A stretch of DNA of 13,050 nucleotides from Bacteroidota bacterium (GTDB taxonomy: Bacteria; Bacteroidota; Bacteroidia; Chitinophagales; Chitinophagaceae): positions 1 through 13,050 of the forward strand of contig JAPLER010000384.1 in assembly GCA_026391115.1 (NCBI GenBank). The letters run 5' to 3'. The stretch's first letter is position 1. Each line of letters begins with the position of its first letter. The notes below the pieces were generated by a model that saw only the letters and a program-made list of their open reading frames with translations, was not told the DNA's origin and made no database searches. Below, one piece after another: positions 7,920-13,050 of the stretch. Both the position numbers and the translations under genes were made by a program.

Positions 7920-7948
7920 GCCAAGCAAATATGCCTGGCTTATTTATT
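7911..7948. terminator. Hairpin terminator shared by the methyltransferase and yebC
   Basis: Bases 7911-7923 and 7936-7948 are perfect 13-bp inverted repeats (AATAAATAAGCCA and its complement). One A/C mismatch and two more G-C pairs (7925-7926 with 7933-7934) extend the stem around a six-base loop, AAATAT. A GC-rich upper stem flanked by A-run and T-run arms fits a bidirectional intrinsic terminator. It overlaps the methyltransferase stop (7917-7919) and lies 25 bases past the stop of the convergent yebC. Confidence 0.85.
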
Positions 7949-7973
7949 AATTCAATTAAATGATGCACTAAAA

Positions 7974-8696
7974 TTATCCCATATTATGAAATACTTTATT
8001 TACATCTTCATCTTGCTCTAATTTTTCAATTAATTTACTCACATCTTCTGCTTGTGCATCAGTCACAGGTACTGTAGTTGTTGGAATCCACTCTAGCTCT
8101 GCACTTATTGGTGTCATATTTCTTTCTTCTAATGCCTTTTGCAAATTACCAAAATCAACCAACAGACAACGCAATACCACAATAGCATTTCCATCATCAT
8201 CAACACTTTCGCCCAATTCATCCAAACCAAAATCTATTAATTCTAATTCTAAATCATCAAGGTTTAATCCCTCAGGTTTTAGTTTAAATACGCCCATTTT
8301 TTTAAACTGAAAACTTACACTACCGCTGTTTCCCAAAGCTCCATTTCCTTTATTAAAAATGGCTTTAACATTGGCAACAGTTCTAACATGATTGTCTGTT
8401 GCAGTTTCAACAACCAAAGCCACACCGTGTGGTGCATAGCCTTCATATAAAATTTCCTCGTAGTTGGTAGTGTCTTTACCTGTTGCACGTTTAATAGCAG
8501 CTTCTACCCTATCCTTGGGCATTCCCACACTTCTTGCATTTTGAAAGCATCTACGCAATGCAGGATTTGTAGAAGGGTCTGGCCCACCTGCTTTTACAGC
8601 TATATTAATTTCTTTGCCAATACGTGTAAAGTTTTTTGCCATTTTATCCCATCTGGCAAACATCGAGGCTTTTCTTACTTCAAATATTCTTCCCAT
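7974..8696 (-). CDS. yebC: YebC/TACO1-family translation factor
   Basis: This encodes 240 residues, the usual YebC length. It starts MGRIFEVRKASMFARWDKM, followed by FTRIGKEINIAVKAGGPDP, the NARSVGMPKDRVEAAIKRA segment, EGYAPHGVALVVETATDN, and GALGNSGSVSFQF; this is the normal family order through all three domains. The open frame extends to a TTG at 8729, but that codon lies inside the -7 promoter box, and the ATG at 8696 gives the conserved MGR start. YebC proteins were long called transcriptional regulators; work on TACO1 and bacterial homologues points to a cytoplasmic ribosome-associated role that relieves stalling, notably at proline-rich sequences. The gene stands alone, convergent to the methyltransferase and divergent from the sigma-factor cassette. 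Confidence 0.96.
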   Translation of the reverse strand: MGRIFEVRKASMFARWDKMAKNFTRIGKEINIAVKAGGPDPSTNPALRRCFQNARSVGMPKDRVEAAIKRATGKDTTNYEEILYEGYAPHGVALVVETATDNHVRTVANVKAIFNKGNGALGNSGSVSFQFKKMGVFKLKPEGLNLDDLELELIDFGLDELGESVDDDGNAIVVLRCLLVDFGNLQKALEERNMTPISAELEWIPTTTVPVTDAQAEDVSKLIEKLEQDEDVNKVFHNMG

Positions 8697-8726
8697 TGTA
8701 ACTAATATTAGTTTAATAATTTGCTG

Positions 8727-8756
8727 CAAATATATTGGCAGAGTTGATGCAGCAAT
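8727..8756 (-). promoter_or_regulatory. Bacteroidota-type promoter of yebC
   Basis: On the - strand an ATTG (8756-8753) is followed after 18 bases by TATATTTG (8734-8727), a perfect match to the Bacteroidota -7 box TANNTTTG with an acceptable -33 TTG. Transcription would begin around 8720-8723, leaving a leader of about 25 bases before the yebC ATG at 8696. This also argues against the upstream TTG start. Confidence 0.62.
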
Positions 8757-8782
8757 ATTTTTAGAAAAGGCTTAATAAATTT

Positions 8783-8802
8783 TAATCAGTTGTAATCAGT
8801 TG
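8783..8802. repeat. Tandem 10-bp repeat between yebC and the sigma-factor gene
   Basis: TAATCAGTTG occurs twice head to tail at 8783-8792 and 8793-8802, followed by a partial TAGTAG. It lies in the 182-base divergent intergenic region, upstream of both candidate promoters and 13 bases before the -33 box of the sigma gene. Two direct repeats one helical turn apart are a plausible regulator-binding site, but chance duplication is possible. Confidence 0.5.
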
Positions 8803-8814
8803 TAGTAGCTTATT

Positions 8815-8844
8815 ATTGTAACTATCAACCCTTTTAAACCTTTG
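8815..8844 (+). promoter_or_regulatory. Candidate promoter of the sigma-factor cassette
   Basis: ATTG (8815-8818), an 18-base spacer and AACCTTTG (8837-8844) resemble the Bacteroidota TTG / TANNTTTG promoter with one mismatch at the first T of the -7 box. The spacing equals that of the opposing yebC promoter. The start codon at 8879 would lie about 30 bases downstream of the predicted start. Confidence 0.4.
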
Positions 8845-8878
8845 GTTGCAAAAACTATCTTTATTCGCAACTAAGCTT

Positions 8879-9418
8879 ATGTTGAACAACGAAAAACTAT
8901 TTCGCCAGTTATATGATGAACACAGTAAAATGGTGTACAATATTTCGTTGCAATATTTACAAAATATTGAAGAAGCAGAAGATGTAACGCAAGAAGTATT
9001 TGTAAAAGTGTATCAAAACCTAGAAAAATTTAATGCTACCAATGCTACTTTTAAAACCTGGATTTACAGAATTGCCATTAATCAAAATTTAGATGTATTA
9101 AAAACAAAAAAGGCTAAGAAAAGGCTTGGTTTTATCACTTCAATTTTTTATAAAGATACTAATGAGCCTCTTACAGAATTAGTACATTTTAATCACCCTG
9201 GTGTAGCTCTAGAAAATAAGGAATTAATGGAAAAGTTGTTTTCTACTATCAACGATTTATCAGAGAATCAACGCACAGTAATTATTTTACTTAAGATAGA
9301 AGGACTTAGTCAAAAAGAGGTTGGTAATATTATGAATATGTCTATAAAAGCAATTGAGTCTTTGTTTCAAAGAGCAAAAAAAACACTATATACAAAACTT
9401 TATGACAAAGAAGGATAA
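8879..9418 (+). CDS. ECF-type RNA polymerase sigma factor
   Basis: This encodes 179 residues from the ATG at 8879. The longer frame from TTG at 8846 would begin practically at the -7 box and is not favoured. Region 2 spans about residues 7-85: FRQLYDEHSKMVYNISLQYL, the core-binding AEDVTQEVFVKVYQNLEKF and TFKTWIYRIAINQNLD. Region 4 spans about residues 115-175: LSENQRTVIILLKIEGLSQK, with the helix-turn-helix EVGNIMNMSIKAIESLFQRA. There is no sigma region 3, as expected for ECF factors. It should direct RNA polymerase to a small stress regulon, probably including its own operon. A 23-base gap separates it from the small membrane protein, the likely anti-sigma factor, and the third gene is a periplasm-facing sensor candidate. 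Confidence 0.93.
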   Translation: MLNNEKLFRQLYDEHSKMVYNISLQYLQNIEEAEDVTQEVFVKVYQNLEKFNATNATFKTWIYRIAINQNLDVLKTKKAKKRLGFITSIFYKDTNEPLTELVHFNHPGVALENKELMEKLFSTINDLSENQRTVIILLKIEGLSQKEVGNIMNMSIKAIESLFQRAKKTLYTKLYDKEG

Positions 9419-9441
9419 TTAAAAATTAGTCGTTTAAGACT

Positions 9442-9711
9442 ATGATGCAAAAGGATATAGATATTTTATTTAAAAGTGTAAAGCAAGTGGATGCTCCTCC
9501 TTTTTTATACACTAGAATCTCTCAAAAAATTGCAAATACAAAAAGTAATAATTTAACAATACAATTTAAAGTAGGTTTCGTTGTTGCAGCTTTTGTACTT
9601 TTAATAGTTAATGTAATTGCATTTAATCAGTTTTCACTTAACAACAAACAACAACAAGAAACAGTTAATACATCTTATACAACTGTAACAAATAATATTT
9701 ATAATGACTAA
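9442..9711 (+). CDS. Small single-pass membrane protein, likely anti-sigma factor
   Basis: This encodes 89 residues. Residues 1-40 are cytoplasmic and include DAPPFLYTRISQKI, a segment seen in small proteins that follow ECF sigma genes in Bacteroidota. Residues about 43-64 (VGFVVAAFVLLIVNVIAFNQ) form one transmembrane helix, and a short Asn/Gln/Thr-rich tail faces the periplasm. No zinc-binding HxxxCxxC anti-sigma motif is present. The anti-sigma role is inferred from order (sigma, single-pass protein, Spy/CnrX-like protein) and size, comparable to CnrY. The ATG could be 9442 or 9445 (tandem Met codons). Its stop overlaps the next gene's start by eight bases. A 5-bp hairpin, TAGTC/GACTA (9427-9442), sits across the start and may weakly limit translation. 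Confidence 0.75.
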   Translation: MMQKDIDILFKSVKQVDAPPFLYTRISQKIANTKSNNLTIQFKVGFVVAAFVLLIVNVIAFNQFSLNNKQQQETVNTSYTTVTNNIYND

Positions 9712-10198
9712 ACAAAGATTATTGACAATAGGTGTCTTGGGTTTATTGCTGCTGAATATCGCTTTGGTAAGTTTTTTTATTTTGCATAAACCACATCCAC
9801 CAAAACCGCCTAGAAATTTGCCTCCACAAGAGCATAGAGAGTTAAAAGATATTGTTATTGAAACTTTGAATTTTAATGATAATCAGATTGAACAATATGA
9901 AGAGTTGATACAAAAACACAGAGATGATATTGCTGCAAAAGATACAGTGCTATTGAATTTAAAGGATAACTTATATAGAACACTTGCAAATAATGACACG
10001 ACTAACAGAAATATTTTACAAACAAAAATCGCAACAGTTCAAAAAGAAATTGAAGACATACACTACAACCATTTTATTGCCATAAAAGGTATTTGTAATG
10101 CAGAACAGTTAAACAAATTTGGAGAATTAGCCAAGCACTTTGCTGCAGCGTTTAAACCTCAACAAAAACCCAAACATCCACCACATTTTGAGGACTAG
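9704..10198 (+). CDS. Membrane-anchored Spy/CpxP/CnrX-like periplasmic protein
   Basis: This encodes 164 residues. An N-terminal membrane anchor (about 5-27, LLTIGVLGLLLLNIALVSFF) is followed by a His/Pro-rich stretch (HKPHPPKPPRNLPPQEH), then a four-helix-type region with two LTxxQ-like motifs, LNFNDNQIEQYEEL and CNAEQLNKFGEL, and a second His/Pro-rich tail (KPKHPPHFED). This layout matches the CpxP/Spy/CnrX superfamily of periplasmic helical hairpins that sense metals or misfolded protein. The flanking His clusters make metal binding plausible but no defined site can be assigned. It overlaps the anti-sigma-like gene by eight bases (ATG at 9704 in its end), so the two should be made together, as CnrY and CnrX are. 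One base separates its stop from the convergent FnIII gene. Confidence 0.82.
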   Translation: MTKQRLLTIGVLGLLLLNIALVSFFILHKPHPPKPPRNLPPQEHRELKDIVIETLNFNDNQIEQYEELIQKHRDDIAAKDTVLLNLKDNLYRTLANNDTTNRNILQTKIATVQKEIEDIHYNHFIAIKGICNAEQLNKFGELAKHFAAAFKPQQKPKHPPHFED

Positions 10199-10199
10199 T

Positions 10200-11102
10200 T
10201 TAGAAATCAGATTCAACGAAGAATTTATTTTTTTCTATTAGTTTGTCATTTTCATACAACTCAAAATAGTACCACCCTGCTTTTATAAAATTGGCTTTAT
10301 CTAAAGTTAATTTGCCATAATTTATTTGTTTTATTCTAAAGAGTTCTTTGTTGTTATTATCAAAAAAAATAACTTTATACTTTTTGATTTTGTATTCTTT
10401 AAATAGCAATTCAACATTGCCTGTATTGTTCGAAAAAACATTTAAAGAAGGACGCCAAGCTGGTGGTGGTATATATGGATTCCAAATAATAATTTCATTA
10501 TCCAACTGCAACAAAGTATCTTTTGTGCGAGTATTAATAGAATCTTTAAATTTTAGAAACGCAGGTTCATCTATAACATAAGCAAGATGTGTCGTTTTCC
10601 TTTTATAGATACTGTAAATTTTCTTAACCTCAACTTTTGGTGTTGCAATAGGTATATCAATTAGTTTTAAATCTATTGGTGTGGTTGAAAAACCAGCAGA
10701 ATCTGTAATTTGAGTTACAGCAAAGCTGTCTTTATTTTTAACAGTACTACTAACCACAACATTGATAAATTTTGCAGTTTTAGATTTTGTGAAAAAGAAA
10801 CTGCCATCTTGTAACACATAAAAAATTCGATAATAAATTTTAAGTTGTGGCATATAACTATTATCCACAAAACCATTTTGTGGTAACTCAGGGCTTAATG
10901 AAGAAAAAATAGTCTGAAAAAAACGAATGCTATCATAACTTCTTTGCACAGAAATTTGTGTGCAACCTGCTCCAAATCCATTAACCCAGCTAATTTGAGC
11001 TTTAGATTCGTTTAAAACACGTGCTGTAAATTTTGGCAAACTATCTTGCGATGATGCTGATAAAATTGATAACAAAAAAAACAGTAAAATATATTTTTTC
11101 AT
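10200..11102 (-). CDS. Secreted FnIII-domain protein with a T9SS-like C-terminal domain
   Basis: This encodes 300 residues with a Sec signal peptide; the start MKKYILLFFLLSILSASSQD is unambiguous. Residues about 24-115 look like a fibronectin type III-like beta sandwich (AQISWVNGFG, ISVQRSYDS, YYRIFYVLQDGS). A middle linker contains a Pro/Trp-rich segment (IIWNPYIPPPAWRPSLNVFS). The last 75 or so residues (YKVIFFDNNNKELFRIKQI, GKLTLDKANFIKAGWYYFEL, LIEKNKFFV) have the layout of the type IX secretion C-terminal beta domain, though the family match is by pattern only. It is likely exported or surface-attached. No enzyme motif is seen. It lies between two damaged regions but is itself intact. 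A perfect -7 box, TATATTTG (11115-11108), ends five bases before the ATG. Confidence 0.8.
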   Translation of the reverse strand: MKKYILLFFLLSILSASSQDSLPKFTARVLNESKAQISWVNGFGAGCTQISVQRSYDSIRFFQTIFSSLSPELPQNGFVDNSYMPQLKIYYRIFYVLQDGSFFFTKSKTAKFINVVVSSTVKNKDSFAVTQITDSAGFSTTPIDLKLIDIPIATPKVEVKKIYSIYKRKTTHLAYVIDEPAFLKFKDSINTRTKDTLLQLDNEIIIWNPYIPPPAWRPSLNVFSNNTGNVELLFKEYKIKKYKVIFFDNNNKELFRIKQINYGKLTLDKANFIKAGWYYFELYENDKLIEKNKFFVESDF

Positions 11103-11107
11103 TACGG

Positions 11108-11135
11108 CAAATATATCTTCTGAGATTAAAACAAT
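11108..11135 (-). promoter_or_regulatory. Candidate promoter of the FnIII gene
   Basis: On the - strand ATTG (11135-11132), a 16-base spacer and TATATTTG (11115-11108) match the Bacteroidota promoter form. Only five bases separate the box from the ATG at 11102, so the transcript would be nearly leaderless. The -33 element falls inside the end of the upstream desulfhydrase-like pseudogene. Confidence 0.4.
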
Positions 11136-11539
11136 AGTGTTTTATTAGGCAAAGATAAATTGCCTTGCAACCCCCCACTATGTATGATAAGTAATTTTGC
11201 ATTTGCCTCAAATTTATTTTTTGCAATCATATCTTTTACTGCATAAAATAGTTTAGCAGTATAAACAAAATCAGTAGGTAATTGTTCTTGCAACCACAAA
11301 TTGTTCATAAAAGAAATTAATGCTTCATTGTGCTTTGCATAGCCCCCAAAATGATAGTTATTATCAATTGTAAACCTTTTCTCTTCAGCATTACTCAATA
11401 AAACTTTGATATCATTAACAATATTTTCGTAACCCTTAAGCACATTAATGCCTGTAATTTTTTGATGAGGCAAAGACGATTCTATTAAGCCTGCAATTGT
11501 AGTTCCTGTACCAGAAGCACAGATGATAAATAGTAGCAC
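11126..11539 (-). pseudogene. D-cysteine desulfhydrase/ACC-deaminase-like enzyme, 3' fragment
   Basis: This is the C-terminal half of a PLP-dependent fold-type II enzyme, in a frame different from its N-terminal half. It begins, after a few scar-derived residues, with IICASGTGTTIAGLIESS, the glycine-rich phosphate-binding loop of PLP, and continues with ITGINVLKGYENI, a middle region with DNNYHFGGYAKHNEAL, and the conserved end KLLIIHSGGLQGN. There are no internal stops over about 135 residues. Alone it cannot form the enzyme because the PLP-binding Lys lies in the other fragment. The frame before IICA (LLF) belongs to the deletion scar rather than to a start, so the apparent ATG-type start has no support. 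Confidence 0.8.
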
Positions 11540-11906
11540 TACCTTGGCAACCTAATTTTCCATAGCCACCTTCTGGAATGATATATGTTGCAGTGTTTTG
11601 ATAAATGTTTGGAATTTGTTTCGTCTTGTAAACACTTCTTTCAATAAATAAAAGTTCCATTCCAAACGCTTTTGCAGCTTGTAAAGTATGAGATAATTGT
11701 TGAGGTTCTTCTCCCCTAATAATTCCAATGCTTTTTAGATTATTTTCCTTGCAAGCAAATGAAGTAGCAACAATATGATTACTAAATGCACCACCAAAAG
11801 TTACAATAGTGTCACACCTTTTCAATTTAGCATCTTCCAAATAATATCTTGATTTAAACCATTTATTACCAGAAATTATCGGATGAAATTTGTCTAATCT
11901 AAGCAC
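11445..11906 (-). pseudogene. D-cysteine desulfhydrase/ACC-deaminase-like enzyme, 5' fragment (truncated at both ends)
   Basis: The N-terminal half of the same gene reads LRLDKFHPIISGNKWFK, with the PLP-binding Lys in SGNK, then TIVTFGGAFSNHIVATSFA (substrate-side Ser/Asn), SIGIIRGEEPQQLSHTL and YIIPEGGYGKLGCQGSATI. Homologous sequence ends after SATI (about 11535); the following residues are out-of-frame translation to 11445. In relatives roughly 10 residues join SATI to IICA, so a short frame-altering deletion is indicated. The first recognisable residues are VLRLD at 11906; some 20-25 N-terminal residues that precede it in relatives are absent because a nucleotidyltransferase sequence on the other strand begins there. 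The family deaminates D-cysteine or ACC; which one is not decidable here. Confidence 0.82.
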
Positions 11907-11913
11907 AAATGGT

Positions 11914-12783
11914 ATGGCTAGTAGATATGGTAGTATGAAACAAGTGCAAGGTTTTGGACCTAGTGGCGAAACGATAATGGATTATTCTATTTACGATGCT
12001 ATTCGTGCTGGTTTTGGTAAAGTTATTTTTATCATCAGAGAAGAATTTGCCGAAGGATTTAAAGTAAAATTTGAAGACAAACTTAATGGCAAGATAGCTA
12101 CAGATTACGTATATCAATCTCTAGATAAAGTTGTTGGAGATAAGCAAATTGCAGCTGATAGAACAAAACCTTGGGGAACAGCACACGCTGTACTTTGTTG
12201 TAAAGGCAAAGTTAATGAGCCTTTTGCTGTAATTAATGCAGATGATTTTTATGGCGAAGATGCTTTTACAAAAGCATATCTTTTTTTAACAACCGAGTGT
12301 AATAGTAATACTTATGGCATAATTGGTTATAACCTCCAAAATACCCTTAGCGAAAATGGAAGTGTAAGTAGAGGTGTTTGTAAAATTGATAGTGCCAATA
12401 ACTTGGTTGAAATAAACGAACGCACCAAAATTTATAAAAAAGACAATTCTGTTGTTTACGAAGAAAAAGGAGAAGAACACCCATTAGCTGATGATGCTAA
12501 AGTGAGTATGAATTATATTTGTTATGCACCCAATGTTATTGATTTATGTGAAACTGAATTTGCCACTTTCTTAGACAAACAAGGCAATGAGTTAAAATCT
12601 GAATTCTTTTTACCATCAATTACCAATCAGTTTATTCAAACAAAAATGGGCAATGTAAAAGTAATTGGTACAGAAGCTAAATGGTTTGGTGTAACATATA
12701 AAGAAGATGCACCAACTGTTAAAAGTAGTATTGATAATCTAGTTGCTTCTGGCAAATACCCAAGTAATTTATGGGCTTCATAA
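11914..12783 (+). CDS. Sugar nucleotidyltransferase, missing its first residues
   Basis: This encodes about 289 residues of the NTP_transferase (GT-A-like) superfamily. Visible parts are GMASRYGSMKQVQGFGPSGE, which is the signature loop binding the NTP; YSIYDAIRAGFGKVIFIIRE; KPWGTAHAVLCC; the metal-site segment FAVINADDFYG; INERTKIY; and SEFFLPSITNQFI near the end. It should join a sugar phosphate to an NTP to make an NDP-sugar; the sugar is not evident. Relatives begin about ten residues earlier with a first beta strand ending in LAAG; here that strand is replaced by LSTN, encoded by sequence belonging to the opposite desulfhydrase-like gene. The frame is open upstream to a TTG at 11890, but ATG 11914 is the first native codon. 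The product is probably impaired because the strand preceding the nucleotide loop is lost. Confidence 0.8.
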   Translation: MASRYGSMKQVQGFGPSGETIMDYSIYDAIRAGFGKVIFIIREEFAEGFKVKFEDKLNGKIATDYVYQSLDKVVGDKQIAADRTKPWGTAHAVLCCKGKVNEPFAVINADDFYGEDAFTKAYLFLTTECNSNTYGIIGYNLQNTLSENGSVSRGVCKIDSANNLVEINERTKIYKKDNSVVYEEKGEEHPLADDAKVSMNYICYAPNVIDLCETEFATFLDKQGNELKSEFFLPSITNQFIQTKMGNVKVIGTEAKWFGVTYKEDAPTVKSSIDNLVASGKYPSNLWAS

Positions 12784-12789
12784 ATTTCA

Positions 12790-13050
12790 TTATTGCATCA
12801 TCTTTTTGTTGAATTCAACAATTAACTTAAATAAGTCTTCGTGTTCATTTAAAGGAAGTGTATCTGCTTTGTCAAAAATATCGTGATATGCTTTAATACC
12901 ACCTAGCGTGTAAATAAAAAAAGATGGAACTCCTTTCTCTGTAAACCAATAATGATCGCTATTTGCAGCTTTACCACGTGAATTGACTGTTGTTAAATAA
13001 TGATATTGGTTATTGATATTTTGTAGTAATGCAAATTCATTCTTAAACTC
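12790..13050 (-). CDS. M28-family zinc peptidase, C-terminal part (5' end outside window)
   Basis: The last 86 residues of an M28-type aminopeptidase run from the right edge to TAA at 12790-12792. They include RGKAANSDHYWFTEKGVPSF, then FIYTLGG and KAYHDIFDKADTLPL; the His in YHD corresponds to the last zinc ligand of M28 enzymes. The terminus is EFNKKMMQ. Such Bacteroidota proteins are usually secreted peptidases with a co-catalytic two-zinc site; the signal peptide and other ligands lie beyond the window. The stop is seven bases from the convergent nucleotidyltransferase stop, and no terminator is evident between them. Confidence 0.85.
   Translation of the reverse strand, partial: EFKNEFALLQNINNQYHYLTTVNSRGKAANSDHYWFTEKGVPSFFIYTLGGIKAYHDIFDKADTLPLNEHEDLFKLIVEFNKKMMQ

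Noticed and set aside
9427..9442. Small hairpin TAGTC/GACTA at the anti-sigma-like gene start as a regulatory element
   Set aside because: Five A/T-containing base pairs are too weak to call as a separate feature.
12806..12821. Perfect 16-bp palindrome TTGTTGAATTCAACAA
   Set aside because: It has no loop, lies inside the M28 peptidase coding sequence, and codes normal residues; probably chance.
1..13050. tRNA, rRNA, CRISPR array, riboswitch or complete insertion sequence
   Set aside because: No spaced repeat array, cloverleaf, rRNA-like segment or paired terminal repeats were seen; this is by eye only.

Overview
The window looks like a chromosomal piece from a low-GC member of the Bacteroidota, probably near Chitinophagaceae or a related order. 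The grounds are the AT-rich codon use, starts without Shine-Dalgarno sites, promoter matches to the Bacteroidota form TTG-N(15-19)-TANNTTTG, and protein families typical of that phylum (alginate-lyase-superfamily enzyme, single-pass anti-sigma-like protein, FnIII secreted protein with a T9SS-like tail, Bacteroidota-type LacI and GT4).

Positions 1-3275 are the end of a uronate/alginate catabolic gene set on the + strand: 3' end of a KduD-type dehydrogenase, a LacI regulator, a lipoprotein of the RidA superfamily, an alginate-lyase-superfamily enzyme split by an internal deletion, and a small secreted helical protein. The lyase would cleave polymer or oligomer outside the cytoplasm, the dehydrogenase would process the resulting keto sugar acid, and the LacI protein would sense an intermediate.

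Positions 3276-4816 are a decayed stretch: a heavily mutated IS5-type transposase relic, then an alpha/beta hydrolase whose catalytic-His segment has been lost by a short frame-shifting deletion. Positions 4817-7919 hold a divergent pair (a membrane protein on -, a GT4 glycosyltransferase on +), followed by an orphan 5-methylcytosine DNA methyltransferase with an N-terminal HTH, ending in a clear hairpin terminator shared with the convergent yebC.

Positions 7974-10198 hold yebC (-), divergent from a three-gene cassette: ECF sigma factor, small single-pass anti-sigma-like protein, and a membrane-anchored Spy/CpxP/CnrX-like protein. This layout resembles CnrYXH-type envelope or metal stress systems. 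Positions 10200-13050 hold a secreted FnIII protein (-), a D-cysteine desulfhydrase/ACC-deaminase-like gene (-) broken by a short internal deletion and lacking its N-terminus, a sugar nucleotidyltransferase (+) that lacks its first residues at the same junction, and the C-terminal end of an M28 peptidase (-).

The most striking feature is the set of four deletion scars in otherwise well-preserved genes within 10 kb (about 2354-2380, 4576-4580, 11525-11540, 11905-11913). Apart from the scars the reading frames are open, so the lesions are either very recent or assembly artefacts. I see no clear new biological system; the sigma cassette, the HTH-methyltransferase and the lipoprotein RidA relative are the best candidates for functional interest.
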